Part shown: one piece after another, positions 26,318-35,091 of the stretch
Numbering within the stretch: position 1 is the stretch's first letter
Layout of the letters: each line of letters starts with the position of its first letter
Origin: Rhodospirillaceae bacterium
GTDB lineage: Bacteria; Pseudomonadota; Alphaproteobacteria; Rhodospirillales; Rhodospirillaceae
Direction: 5' to 3'
NCBI GenBank assembly: GCA_004297485.1
Contig: SCTM01000109.1
Coordinates: 1 to 51,436 of the forward strand
DNA: 51,436 bases
Program-made: the position numbers and the translations under genes
Notes under the pieces: model-generated
Database searches by the model: none
What the model was told of the DNA's origin: nothing
What the model saw: only the letters and a program-made list of their open reading frames with translations

Positions 26318-26375
26318 CTAGCGGAGCGAATTTGACATTCGCTACCCAGCGGACCATTCGCCGCGCGGGTCCGAA
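26318..26375. repeat. REP-like element right of proC, with adjoining hairpin
   Basis: Bases 26318-26346 are the inverted partner of 25390-25418. Directly next to it, CGGACC (from about 26350) pairs with GGTCCG (to about 26374) around a GC-rich loop, similar to the GGACC/GGTCC arms in the copies near 24650 and 38797. It lies 17 nt upstream of the proC start codon. Confidence 0.68.
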
Positions 26376-26475
26376 AACCGGCGTTGCTTACTTTCAGGTG
26401 AGATAAACGTCAGGCAATTACCCGATCACGATCGCCGGAATTGGTCGGCGCCGATAGGACGCGGCGACGGCGAAC

Positions 26476-26991
26476 TCAGGCTTCGCCGACGGTGTCGAGC
26501 AGCGAGCTGGCGATGGCATCGGTGGCGGAACGTCCGCCCCAGATCACGAATTGGAACGCCGGGTAATAGCGTTCGCATTCGGCCATGGCCAAATCCATCA
26601 GGTCGTCGATCGTGTCGCTGTCGACGCGGTTAGGCAGACGCACCGTATGGCGGAACATGGGAATGCCCTCTTCCACCCACACGGCGAAATGCCCCATCCA
26701 TAGCCGCTCGTTGAGTTTCGCCAGCAGTTCGTAGATCTGGCCCATGAGCTTGGGCTGAACGCGCATGTCGAGGGCACAGGAAAAATGCAGGGCGTTGAGT
26801 TCCTCGGACCAGGCGAAGAACATGCCGTAGTCGCACCATGTACCGGGCGCTTCGACCGCGAGTTCCGTATCGCAGCGGCGGTCATAGACCCAGTCTTTGC
26901 CGGCGACTGTTTCTTCGATCATATCCATGGGGTTCGGAACGCGGGTGGCAGTGCGACGTTGCGTGTCCGAGAGCATCGGCGGTGTCCCCAT
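26476..26991 (-). CDS. YbjN domain protein
   Basis: About 171 aa with the start set at ATG 26991. Residues around MDMIEETVAGKDWVYDRR, FFAWSEELNALHFSCALDM, LNERLWMGHFAVWVEEGIPM and AFQFVIWGG form the YbjN domain found in many Alphaproteobacteria. The domain has a type III secretion chaperone-like fold and no assigned enzymatic activity. The frame is open further upstream to 27171, but that part overlaps the ubiK stop and is not conserved-looking; ATG 26976 and 26928 are alternative starts. It sits between ubiK and proC in the same direction. Confidence 0.82.
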   Translation of the reverse strand: MGTPPMLSDTQRRTATRVPNPMDMIEETVAGKDWVYDRRCDTELAVEAPGTWCDYGMFFAWSEELNALHFSCALDMRVQPKLMGQIYELLAKLNERLWMGHFAVWVEEGIPMFRHTVRLPNRVDSDTIDDLMDLAMAECERYYPAFQFVIWGGRSATDAIASSLLDTVGEA

Positions 26992-27167
26992 ACCAGTGGA
27001 GTCCTGGCCCCCTAGACCCCAATTGAACGGCTGGCCGAGATTCAAGATATAGTAGGGATGGGATGCCCGCAACACAAAATCGTGAATGATTCCGCGGAGT
27101 CGTCCCGAGTCGCCGGGAGCGGGCTTTGAGCCGGATTCAGCCGCTCGTCCACGCGGAAAAATGGCCG

Positions 27168-27440
27168 TCAATTGCGCGGTGGCGCGGCGGATTTCGCGCT
27201 CAAGGCCGCTTCCAGCGCCGCCACACGCGCCGCCAGACGTTCCTGCTCGGCGCGCGCCTCGGCGGCCATGGCCTTCACCGCTTCGAATTCCTCGCGCGGC
27301 ACCATGTTGTTGTCGGCCATGAATCGCTCGACGCGATCACGCACCATGGCCTCCATCTCCTGCTTGAAATTGGAGAGCGCGCCCAGAGCACCGCCCGCGA
27401 CTTTGGCAAGATCATCGAAGATCCGGTTCTGGCTTTGCAT
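27168..27440 (-). CDS. ubiK: Ubiquinone biosynthesis accessory factor UbiK (BMFP family)
   Basis: 90 aa. UbiK (YqiC) helps the soluble ubiquinone-biosynthesis complex and binds lipids. The N-terminal amphipathic helix (MQSQNRIFDDLAKVAGGALG) and the C-terminal coiled coil (AEQERLAARVAALEAALSAK) are the family layout. NMVPREEFEAVKAMA is the hinge signature. It is divergent from lgt across about 177 bp, where the only notable feature seen is a 14-nt palindrome of alternating CG at 27532-27545. Confidence 0.9.
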   Translation of the reverse strand: MQSQNRIFDDLAKVAGGALGALSNFKQEMEAMVRDRVERFMADNNMVPREEFEAVKAMAAEARAEQERLAARVAALEAALSAKSAAPPRN

Positions 27441-27617
27441 GACACGGTTCCCTTGTCGTTATACCCGTCACTATCGGACGCGGCGGACGGCGGCGCAACC
27501 GGGAAGATCCGCCGATTGTGAATGCGACATCGTCGCGCGCGCGACAACATTGGCGTCGGACCCGGAAATTGGGCATAACACCCGTCGTTGCAAACGTCCC
27601 CTAGGATCGGAGACCAC

Positions 27618-28436
27618 ATGACACCTTTGGTTCTCTCACTGGTCTTTCCGAATATCGATCCGGTCCTCATTCACCTCGGGCCGTTGGCGATTCGTTGGTA
27701 TGCCCTGGCCTACATCGCCGGGTTGTTCGGCGGACTATGGTATATGCGCCGTCTGGTCACCGCGCCGCCCGCACTTATGACGCCCGTTCAAGTCGATGAC
27801 CTGATGCTGTGGGTGTTGGGCGGCATCGTCCTCGGCGGACGGCTTGGCTACGTCCTGTTCTACAAGCCGGCGTTCTATTTCGCCAATCCCACGGAGATCG
27901 TGAAAACATGGGAGGGCGGCATGTCGTTCCATGGCGGCCTGCTTGGCGTGATCGTCGCCATCATGCTGTTTGCGCGACGCAACAAGCTGGATCAGTGGTA
28001 CATCGCCGATAACATCGGCTGCGTGGTGCCCATCGGCCTCGGCCTGGGACGAATCGCCAACTTCATCAATGGCGAACTGTGGGGACGGCTCGCGCCGCCC
28101 GATCTGCCCTGGGGCATGATTTTTCCCGGCGCCGGACCGCTGCCGCGTCATCCAAGCCAGCTCTATCAGGCGTTCTTCGAAGGACTCGTCCTGCTCACGG
28201 TGATGCACCTGTTGTGGCGCAACCCGCGCATCCGTCATCGTCCGGGCACACTGACCGGTTGCTTTTGCATCGGCTACGGCCTGCTACGCATGGTCGGCGA
28301 AATGTTTCGCGAGCCGGACGCCTTTATCGGCTTTCTCTCCGGCGGCACCACCATGGGACAATGGCTCTCTTTGCCCATGGTACTCGCGGGCCTCACCTTC
28401 ATATGGCGCGCCAAGCCGATCGCAACCACTGCCTGA
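27618..28436 (+). CDS. lgt: Prolipoprotein diacylglyceryl transferase
   Basis: 272 aa inner-membrane enzyme. Lgt moves diacylglyceryl from phosphatidylglycerol to the lipobox cysteine of prolipoproteins. The signature GLGLGRIANFINGELWGR is intact, as are the N-terminal IRWYALAYIAG and SFHGGLLG with the essential His. ATG 27618 has GGAGA 4 nt upstream, which decides against the in-frame ATG at 27588. The chain midA-pgeF follows with tight spacing. A lipobox protein (30355-31242) is encoded nearby. Confidence 0.95.
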   Translation: MTPLVLSLVFPNIDPVLIHLGPLAIRWYALAYIAGLFGGLWYMRRLVTAPPALMTPVQVDDLMLWVLGGIVLGGRLGYVLFYKPAFYFANPTEIVKTWEGGMSFHGGLLGVIVAIMLFARRNKLDQWYIADNIGCVVPIGLGLGRIANFINGELWGRLAPPDLPWGMIFPGAGPLPRHPSQLYQAFFEGLVLLTVMHLLWRNPRIRHRPGTLTGCFCIGYGLLRMVGEMFREPDAFIGFLSGGTTMGQWLSLPMVLAGLTFIWRAKPIATTA

Positions 28437-28452
28437 TTATGGATACCGGGCA

Positions 28453-29538
28453 ATGACCGATGTGGCGGTCGCCTTGCGGGAACGTATCCGCCGCGACGGG
28501 CCCGTCCCGCTGGTCGATGCCATGGCCACCGCGGCAGAGCACTATTATGGCCATGGCAAAGTCTTCGGCAGAGATGGCGACTTCATTACCGCCCCCGATA
28601 TCAGCCAAGCCTTTGGCGAGCTGATCGGCCTGTGGTGCGCGGTGGTGTGGGAGCGCATGGGCCGTCCCGCGCCCTTTCGCCTGGTGGAATACGGTCCCGG
28701 ACGCGGGACGCTCATGGCCGATCTGCTGCGGGCAGTTGCACGCGTGCCGGGATTTACCGACGCGGTGGACATTCATCTCGTGGAGCGCAGCGCGACATTG
28801 CGCACGACGCAGCGCGATGCCCTGCCCAACGCGCGAATCACATGGCACACGGAAACCGGCACGATCCCGACCGGACCGATGATCGCCATCGGCAACGAAT
28901 TCGCCGACGCGCTACCGATCCAACAGTTCGTCCGTAGCGTCGGCGGTTGGAACGAACGCCATGTGGGATGGAACGGCGACGCGTTTGTGTTCGTCGATCT
29001 TCCCGCTGCCCGCCCGCCAATCCCTCCGGCACTCGCGGACGCGCCGACCGGTGCGGTGTTCGAACACTGTCCCACAGCACGCACTTGGATCGCTGCGCTG
29101 GCACAGCGCATTGTCCATGATGGCGGTGCGACGTTGGTGATCGATTACGGGCACGTCACGTCGAGCCTTGGCGACACGCTGCAAGCGGTCAAGCAGCACC
29201 GCTTCCATCCGGTCCTGAATGATTTGGGCACAGCCGACTTGACCGCTCATGTGGATTTCGACGCGCTCGCCGCCGCCGCACGCAGCAAGGGCGCGGTGGT
29301 CCTTGGGCCCGTGGCGCAGGGCACATGGCTCGCACAGCTGGGCATTGCCGTGCGCGTGGCGCAACTGACGCGAGGACAGGACGCCGCCCGCGCCAACGAA
29401 ATCGCCGCGGCGGCGCGGCGCCTGACCTCACCCGACGGCATGGGGCTCTTGTTCAAGGTCATGGCGGTGATCCATCCCACCCTTGCCGATCCGGCACTGG
29501 CAACCCTCGACGGTTTCGCGCAGGATGCGGCGCCATGA
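28453..29538 (+). CDS. SAM-dependent methyltransferase of the MidA/NDUFAF7 family
   Basis: 361 aa. The family includes human NDUFAF7, an arginine methyltransferase for complex I assembly. VEYGPGRGTLMADLLRAV is motif I, and the N-terminal DFITAPDISQAFGELIGLW is the DUF185 signature. IAIGNEFADALPIQQFV and VIDYGH complete the pattern. It begins 16 nt after lgt and overlaps pgeF by ATGA. The bacterial substrate is not known. Confidence 0.88.
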   Translation: MTDVAVALRERIRRDGPVPLVDAMATAAEHYYGHGKVFGRDGDFITAPDISQAFGELIGLWCAVVWERMGRPAPFRLVEYGPGRGTLMADLLRAVARVPGFTDAVDIHLVERSATLRTTQRDALPNARITWHTETGTIPTGPMIAIGNEFADALPIQQFVRSVGGWNERHVGWNGDAFVFVDLPAARPPIPPALADAPTGAVFEHCPTARTWIAALAQRIVHDGGATLVIDYGHVTSSLGDTLQAVKQHRFHPVLNDLGTADLTAHVDFDALAAAARSKGAVVLGPVAQGTWLAQLGIAVRVAQLTRGQDAARANEIAAAARRLTSPDGMGLLFKVMAVIHPTLADPALATLDGFAQDAAP

Positions 29539-30329
29539 CCGTTGCCGCCCCGTCACCTCAACGACCCTCACATCACGTTGTACGTGTGCAAAGCCTCGCG
29601 GTCCTCGCGCAAGTGCGTCATGGCTTCTTCACCCGCAACGGCAGCGCCGACGAAACCCACGGCGATGCCAACTGTGCCTTCCGCACACCGGCGGAGACAG
29701 AGACCGTAAGCGCCGCCCGCGCCCGCTGTCTCGATGTATTGGGCGCCCCGACGCTGGTCACAGTCCAACAGCGGCACACGGCCCTTGTGGTCACCGTCGA
29801 TGAGCCCTGGACGTGGGATCAGGCGCCGGTTGCCGACGCGCTGGTGACCCGACGCCCCCGCATCGCCTTGGGAATTCTGACCGCCGATTGCGCCCCTGTT
29901 TTGTTCGCCGATTCCGAAGCGCGTGTGGTGGCCGCCGCGCACGCGGGCTGGCGCGGCGCGTTCGACGGCGTTATCGAGAATACGGTCGCCGCCATGGTGG
30001 CCAGCGGCGCACACGTTGAAAACATCGTCGCCACGGTCGGTCCATGCATCGGCGCGGCGTCCTATGAAGTGGGCCCGGAGTTTCGCGAACGGTTCGTCGC
30101 CCGCGAACCGGGTTTCGCCGCCTATTTCACCCAGTCCGGCCCCCGTCCCCATTTCGATCTGGCCGCTTTCGTCCGCGACCGGTTGAAAGCCGTCGGCGTG
30201 AGCGCGGCTCATGTCCATGGCGGGGACACCGTTGCCGACGAAAGCTTGTTCTTCAGTTACCGGCGCGCCACCTTGCGCGGCGAACCGGACTATGGCCGTC
30301 AATTGTCGGCGATTGCTCTTTCCCCATGA
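29535..30329 (+). CDS. pgeF: Peptidoglycan editing factor PgeF (multicopper polyphenol oxidase/YfiH family)
   Basis: 264 aa. PgeF/YfiH removes wrongly incorporated amino acids from peptidoglycan precursors; the same fold has been described as purine nucleoside and laccase-like enzymes. Metal-site residues are visible in QQRHTALVV, LTADCAPVLFAD and AAHAGWRGAFDGV, and VGPCIGAASYEVG and FFSYRR close the domain. The start is ATG 29535, overlapping the midA stop; the longer open frame from 29325 is an overlap artefact. Confidence 0.9.
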   Translation: MTVAAPSPQRPSHHVVRVQSLAVLAQVRHGFFTRNGSADETHGDANCAFRTPAETETVSAARARCLDVLGAPTLVTVQQRHTALVVTVDEPWTWDQAPVADALVTRRPRIALGILTADCAPVLFADSEARVVAAAHAGWRGAFDGVIENTVAAMVASGAHVENIVATVGPCIGAASYEVGPEFRERFVAREPGFAAYFTQSGPRPHFDLAAFVRDRLKAVGVSAAHVHGGDTVADESLFFSYRRATLRGEPDYGRQLSAIALSP

Positions 30330-30354
30330 TTCAATTCCCAATGGCGAGTATCCG

Positions 30355-31242
30355 ATGAGCTCATCCAGATCGCACGCTTGGTGCCTGATCGTCCTCGCGG
30401 CGCTGGTTCTTCCAGTCCTGGCCGGATGCGGGTCCGTGCCGCAGCCGTTTCGCGGCACACCGAAGGTAACTCACGATAATCCGCTGTTGGACGTTCCCGC
30501 CGCGACCGGCGTGGCGATTCTGCCTGTGGGTGGACTGCCCACGCCACTGTCCGACGCATTCACCAAAGCCATCGCCGATCGGCTTGAAGCCCTGGAGATC
30601 CCCGCCGCGACGGTGCCCCAGTCCGGCGCCCTTGGATTTATTGTCAGCGGCCAAGCAGGGCCCGTGAGCGACGGGCCGACGGGCCAGAGCTTCGACGTGG
30701 CTTGGACCGTCAAGTCGCGTCACGGCGGAATCGCCGGGCATTTCGTGCAAGTGGTAAGCATTACCCCCGGAGAGGGTGGCAGTACCGCGGCGGCGGCCGT
30801 CACCGCCAAGTTGATCACCGGCGCCATGGGCCTCACCGACGAAGTGCCCACGGCGGCTGGTTCGACGACCGTCGGCGGCACGCCAAAGATTCCTTCTGTT
30901 TCGGTCAAGCCCGTGGACGGTGCACCGGGTGACGGCCGCCAGGCGCTGGCGCTGGCGGTTCTCCAAGCCTTGAGCGACGTGGGCGTGCGCCGCGACGACG
31001 TGCGCCCGGATGTGGTGCTGTTCGGGAAGGTCGAGGCCAAACCGGCGAATCTCTCGTCCCAGGACGTGGCCATATCCTGGCGGGCGGTTGCACGCGATGG
31101 ACGCGAACTGGGAACGGTCAAAGTGGAGAACATCATTCCTAACGGCGTTCTGGACGGCCCCTGGGGCCCTACCGCCTTTGCCATCGCCGCCGCCGCGCAG
31201 CAGGACCTTTTGCGCCTGATCTCCCTCGGACCCGCCTCGTGA
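30355..31242 (+). CDS. Putative lipoprotein
   Basis: 295 aa. The N terminus has a signal peptide and the lipobox VLAGC at about residues 21-25, so it should be acylated by Lgt and anchored in a membrane. The body is rich in Ala, Gly, Val and Thr; one repeated pattern (AILPVGGLPTPLSDAFTKAI, IADRLEALEIPAATVPQSGA) suggests a beta-alpha periplasmic domain. No known family was recognised. It lies between pgeF and prs; a functional link to either is not evident. Confidence 0.75.
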   Translation: MSSSRSHAWCLIVLAALVLPVLAGCGSVPQPFRGTPKVTHDNPLLDVPAATGVAILPVGGLPTPLSDAFTKAIADRLEALEIPAATVPQSGALGFIVSGQAGPVSDGPTGQSFDVAWTVKSRHGGIAGHFVQVVSITPGEGGSTAAAAVTAKLITGAMGLTDEVPTAAGSTTVGGTPKIPSVSVKPVDGAPGDGRQALALAVLQALSDVGVRRDDVRPDVVLFGKVEAKPANLSSQDVAISWRAVARDGRELGTVKVENIIPNGVLDGPWGPTAFAIAAAAQQDLLRLISLGPAS

Positions 31243-31333
31243 CCGGTTTACACGCAGATGACAGGTTGATACTTTCCGCCGCGCTCAAAATCCGGACGTG
31301 GGGCCGGAATCAGCGGTCTGTGGGGACGGTGCG

Positions 31334-32266
31334 ATGAAAATCCTGGCTGGGAACAGCAACAAACCCCTGTCCGAGGCCATTGCCGCCTGCCTCCATCTGC
31401 AGCTCACCAATGCCAGCATCAAACGATTCTCCGACATGGAGATCTTTGCCGAGATCCATGAGAACGTGCGCGGCGAGGATGTGTTCCTCATCCAGTCCAC
31501 GTCCTATCCCGCCAACGACAACCTCATGGAACTCCTGATCACCCTGGACGCCTTGCGCCGGGCGTCGGCGCGTCGCGTAACAACGGTGATCCCCTACTAC
31601 GGATATGCCCGACAGGATCGCAAGACCGGCGGCCGCACGCCGATCACCGCCAAGCTGGTGGCCAATCTCATTACCCAAGCCGGAGCCAACCGGGTGCTGA
31701 CCCTCGATCTGCACTCAGGGCAGATTCAGGGATTTTTCGATATCCCGCTCGATAACCTGTACGCGGCACCGGTGTTCACGACCGACATCGAACAACGCTT
31801 CAAAGGTCAGCTGCCGGTGATCGTATCGCCGGACGTGGGCGGTGTGATCCGCGCCCGCGCCATCGCCAAACGCATCGAGGCCGATCTGGCCATCATCGAT
31901 AAGCGCCGCGAGAAGGCCGGCGTGTCTGAAGTCATGAACATCATCGGTGAGGTCAAAGACCGCCCGTGCATCCTGGTGGATGACATCGTTGATAGTGCCG
32001 GAACCCTCTGCAACGCCGCCGTCGCCCTGATCAAGGAAGGCGCTTCGAGCGTCTCGGCCTATGTCACGCACGGCGTTCTTTCGGGCGGCGCCGTCGGCCG
32101 GGTCACCTCCTCGCCCCTGAAGGAATTGGTCATCACCGACAGCATCCAGGCCACCGAGGCGGTCCGTCTGGCCGACAATATCCGCCAGATCTCCATCGCC
32201 CCCCTCATGGCCGAGGCCATCAGCCGCATCAGCCTGGAAGCCTCCGTCTCCAGCCTGTTCGCCTAG
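31334..32266 (+). CDS. prs: Ribose-phosphate pyrophosphokinase
   Basis: 310 aa. Prs makes PRPP from ribose 5-phosphate and ATP for nucleotide, His and Trp synthesis. Visible parts are [20 protein letters not shown], the flexible loop [35 protein letters not shown] and the PRPP loop [17 protein letters not shown]. The start ATG 31334 gives the standard N terminus; the open frame extends to 31298 without coding signal. rplY, pth and ychF follow in the order common in Alphaproteobacteria. Confidence 0.95.
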   Translation: MKILAGNSNKPLSEAIAACLHLQLTNASIKRFSDMEIFAEIHENVRGEDVFLIQSTSYPANDNLMELLITLDALRRASARRVTTVIPYYGYARQDRKTGGRTPITAKLVANLITQAGANRVLTLDLHSGQIQGFFDIPLDNLYAAPVFTTDIEQRFKGQLPVIVSPDVGGVIRARAIAKRIEADLAIIDKRREKAGVSEVMNIIGEVKDRPCILVDDIVDSAGTLCNAAVALIKEGASSVSAYVTHGVLSGGAVGRVTSSPLKELVITDSIQATEAVRLADNIRQISIAPLMAEAISRISLEASVSSLFA

Positions 32267-32322
32267 GCGCCTGCCCACCCTCCCCGCCTTGCCTTCCTGG
32301 GCCTAACCGTGTAAACCGCCCG

Positions 32323-32347
32323 CGTTCCGGCGGAAGCCGCCGGAGCG
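32323..32347 (+). terminator. GC-rich hairpin between prs and rplY
   Basis: CGTTCCGGCGG (32323-32333) pairs with CCGCCGGAGCG (32337-32347) through 11 positions with one G-T wobble and a 3-nt loop. No T-run follows. It may be a weak or Rho-dependent terminator for prs or a leader structure of rplY, about 80 nt before the rplY start. Confidence 0.45.
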
Positions 32348-32428
32348 GCAGCGGCACCCCTGGAGGCCGCGCCGGCGGCCAATGCCTTCGGGCTTTGGTA
32401 TGCCATTGCAACCAAAGGAGAATTTCCA

Positions 32429-33172
32429 ATGCCGACCACCAGCTCATTGCAGGTGCAAGAGCGCGATCGGGCAGGTAAGGGGGCAGCCCGTGCCACACGT
32501 CGTAAGGGACTCGTCCCCGGCGTTATCTACGGCGGTGCCCAAGAGGCCACACTGATCGCACTCGAGCCCAAGACCCTGAAGTCCCTGATGCACGACCCCG
32601 CATTCAAGACCAACATCTTTGAAGTCGAGATCAGCGGCAAGAAACAGCGCACCATGGCCATGGACGTGCAGTTGGACCCGGTGTCCGACCAGCCGATCCA
32701 TGCCGACTTCCGTCGCATCGAAAAGGACACCATCGTCCGCGTGCCGATCCCCGTCCGCTTCCTTAACCAGGGCGCGGCGCCCGGCATCAAGGTCGGCGGC
32801 GTGCTCAACATCGTCCGCCACGACGTGGAAGTGCGCGGTCGTCCGGACGACCTGCCCGACCATATCGATATCGATCTCACGGGTCTCGAGATCGGCGATT
32901 CGGTTCACATCAACAGTGTGAGCCTGCCTAACGGCATCAAGCCGACCATCGCCCGTAACTTCACCATCTGCACCATCGCGCCGCCGACGGTTCAGGTGGA
33001 AGAGGAAACCCCGACCGCTGCCGCCGCGACTGTGGAAGGTGCCGCGGCTCCCGCCGCCGGTGCTGCCGGTGCCGCGCCCGGCGCGGCCGCCGGTGCCGCT
33101 GCTCCGGCCGCAGGCAAGGGCGACGCCAAGGCTGCTGCCCCCGCCGCCAAGGGCGGCGACAAGAAGAAGTAA
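32429..33172 (+). CDS. rplY: 50S ribosomal protein L25/general stress protein Ctc
   Basis: 247 aa, the long Ctc form of L25, which binds 5S rRNA. The L25 domain is at the N terminus (ERDRAGKGAARATRRKGLVP, GVIYGG, ALEPKTLKSL). The C-terminal TL5-like beta domain follows (ADFRRIEKDTIVRVPIPVRF, GVLNIVRHDVEVRG, LPDHIDIDLTGLEIGDSVHI). The last 50 residues are a low-complexity Ala/Pro/Gly/Lys tail, typical in Alphaproteobacteria. AAAGGAG precedes ATG 32429. Confidence 0.95.
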   Translation: MPTTSSLQVQERDRAGKGAARATRRKGLVPGVIYGGAQEATLIALEPKTLKSLMHDPAFKTNIFEVEISGKKQRTMAMDVQLDPVSDQPIHADFRRIEKDTIVRVPIPVRFLNQGAAPGIKVGGVLNIVRHDVEVRGRPDDLPDHIDIDLTGLEIGDSVHINSVSLPNGIKPTIARNFTICTIAPPTVQVEEETPTAAAATVEGAAAPAAGAAGAAPGAAAGAAAPAAGKGDAKAAAPAAKGGDKKK

Positions 33173-33179
33173 GGCGCAT

Positions 33180-33215
33180 GATCGCCCGCCGTTGCATTAG
33201 CTTCGGCGGGCGATC
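33180..33215 (+). terminator. Perfect inverted repeat between rplY and pth
   Basis: GATCGCCCGCCG (33180-33191) and CGGCGGGCGATC (33204-33215) are a perfect 12-bp inverted repeat with a 12-nt loop, beginning 7 nt after the rplY stop. No T-run follows, so it may slow or end transcription or stabilise the rplY 3' end while allowing read-through to pth. Confidence 0.6.
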
Positions 33216-33248
33216 CCGCTTCACCATTAGCCGCGAGGGGCTTGGGCC

Positions 33249-33908
33249 ATGCTGTTGCTCGTGGGCCTGGGCAATCCCGGCGCTACCTACGCCAACAACC
33301 GCCACAACATCGGCTTCATGGCCGTGGACGCCATCGCCCACAGCCATCGTTTTTCGCCGTGGCGCGGGCGTTTTCAGGGCGTGATGTGCGAAGGCACGGT
33401 GGGCGAACACAAGATCCTCGCCCTCAAGCCCGCCACATATATGAATCTGTCCGGCCAATCCGTGGGCGAAGCAGTCCGCTTCTACAAGCTGTCGCCCGAA
33501 GCCGTCATCGTGCTTTACGACGAGATCGAATTGGAGCCGGGACGGGTGAAGGTCAAACGCGGCGGCGGCAGTGCCGGTCACAACGGCATCCGCAGCATCG
33601 ACGCCCATATTGGTTATGACTATTGGCGCGTGCGCCTGGGCGTGGGCCGGCCCGGACACAAGGACGCCGTGAAGGGCCATGTGCTTGAGGATTTCGCCAA
33701 GGGCGACGTAGGTTGGCTTACGACATTGCTGGACGCCGTGGCCGATCAGGCGCCGGAACTGGTTGCCGATCTGGCACGCGGCGGCGACGGCAATCGTTTC
33801 ATGACCAAGGTCATGCTCAAGACCAATCCACCGCCGCCGAAGAAAGAGAAAACCGCGCCGGCTGAAAAAGCCGGGGCGGAAAAAGCCGACGGTACTGATG
33901 AATCATAG
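33249..33908 (+). CDS. pth: Peptidyl-tRNA hydrolase
   Basis: 219 aa. Pth frees tRNA from peptidyl-tRNAs dropped by the ribosome. The N terminus LLVGLGNPGATYANNRHNIG includes the catalytic His in RHNIGF. LKPATYMNLSGQSV and LYDEIELEPGRVKVKRGGGSAGHNG are family signatures. The C-terminal tail (PPPPKKEKTAPAEKAG) is Lys/Ala/Pro-rich and longer than in E. coli, as common in Alphaproteobacteria. GAGGGG precedes ATG 33249. Confidence 0.95.
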   Translation: MLLLVGLGNPGATYANNRHNIGFMAVDAIAHSHRFSPWRGRFQGVMCEGTVGEHKILALKPATYMNLSGQSVGEAVRFYKLSPEAVIVLYDEIELEPGRVKVKRGGGSAGHNGIRSIDAHIGYDYWRVRLGVGRPGHKDAVKGHVLEDFAKGDVGWLTTLLDAVADQAPELVADLARGGDGNRFMTKVMLKTNPPPPKKEKTAPAEKAGAEKADGTDES

Positions 33909-33923
33909 TGGGATGTTGTTTTA

Positions 33924-35027
33924 ATGGGTTTCAATTGCGGTATCGTCGGACTTCCCAATGTGGGCAAGTCGACCTTGTTCAATGCGTTGACCGCCACGGC
34001 GGCGGCGCAAGCGGCCAATTTTCCGTTTTGCACCATCGAGCCCAACGTTGGCCGCGTCGCCGTGCCCGATGAACGCATCGACATCCTCGCCCGCGTCGGC
34101 AAGTCGGCCAAGATCATCCCGACCCAGTTGGAATTCGTGGATATCGCCGGTCTCGTACGCGGCGCGAGCAAGGGCGAAGGGCTTGGCAACAAGTTCCTTG
34201 CCAATATCCGCGAGGTCGACGCCATCGTCCACGTGCTGCGCTGTTTCGTGGATGAGAACGTCACCCATGTTGAGGGCGGCATCGATCCCTTGCGCGACGC
34301 GGAGACCGTGGAGACCGAACTGATGCTGGCCGACCTGGACAGCCTTGAGCGGCGCGCCGACCAGACCGCGAAGAAAGCCAAGGGCGGCGACAAAGAAGCC
34401 AAGGACCTGCTGGCCGTGATCGAACCGACTTTGACCGCGCTTCGCGCGGGAAAGACGGCATGGACCGCGGCCCCCACCGATCCGGCGGCCCGGCGCATCT
34501 TCAACGGTCTACAATTGCTGACCGGCAAACCGGTGCTCTATGTGTGCAACGTCGAGGAATCCGCAGCCGCCACCGGCAACGCCCTGTCAGCCAAAGTTGC
34601 CGCCAAAGCGAAAGCCGAAGGCGCGGCCATGGTGGTGATTTCCGCCGCCATCGAGGCGGAAGTGGCACAGCTCACCGATCCTGCCGAGCAGAAGGAATTT
34701 CTGGCGAGCCTTGGACTCAAGGACACCGGTCTTACGCAGGTAATCCGTGCCGGCTATAGCCTGCTCGATCTCATCACCTACTTCACCGTCGGACCGAAGG
34801 AAGCGCGCGCATGGACCATCCGGCGCGGCACCAAGGCACCCCAGGCAGCGGCCGTCATTCACACCGACTTTGAAAAAGGCTTCATCCGCAGCGAGACCAT
34901 CGCCTATGCCGACTATGTCGCCCTCAACGGTGAGCAGGGCGCCAAGGACGCGGGGAAAGCGCGGTCCGAGGGTAAGGACTATGAAGTCCAAGATGGTGAC
35001 GTGCTGCACTTCCTGTTTAATGTGTAA
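33924..35027 (+). CDS. ychF: Redox-regulated ATPase YchF (Obg-related)
   Basis: 367 aa. YchF is a ribosome-associated P-loop ATPase of the Obg family. The Walker A GLPNVGKSTLFNALT is followed by DIAGLVRGASKGEGLGNKFL. The specificity motif reads CNVEE instead of NKxD, which explains ATP rather than GTP use. The C-terminal TGS-like domain (ARAWTIRRGTKAPQAA, FEKGFIRSETIAY, DGDVLHFLFNV) is complete. It follows pth by 15 nt. Confidence 0.95.
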   Translation: MGFNCGIVGLPNVGKSTLFNALTATAAAQAANFPFCTIEPNVGRVAVPDERIDILARVGKSAKIIPTQLEFVDIAGLVRGASKGEGLGNKFLANIREVDAIVHVLRCFVDENVTHVEGGIDPLRDAETVETELMLADLDSLERRADQTAKKAKGGDKEAKDLLAVIEPTLTALRAGKTAWTAAPTDPAARRIFNGLQLLTGKPVLYVCNVEESAAATGNALSAKVAAKAKAEGAAMVVISAAIEAEVAQLTDPAEQKEFLASLGLKDTGLTQVIRAGYSLLDLITYFTVGPKEARAWTIRRGTKAPQAAAVIHTDFEKGFIRSETIAYADYVALNGEQGAKDAGKARSEGKDYEVQDGDVLHFLFNV

Positions 35028-35091
35028 GGTGGGAAGCTACAGTGATCGCGAAACCAGCTACCCTATCTCCTAATCAGCAACAGGTGTTCTC

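Noticed and set aside
25390-26346. A transposon carrying proC
   Set aside because: No transposase or target-site duplication was seen; the flanking arms belong to a repeat family with other copies in the window, and gene order around proC looks standard.
27532-27545. 14-nt perfect palindrome of alternating CG between ubiK and lgt
   Set aside because: Could be a protein site, but a short CG run is likely by chance in GC-rich DNA and no second copy was noticed.
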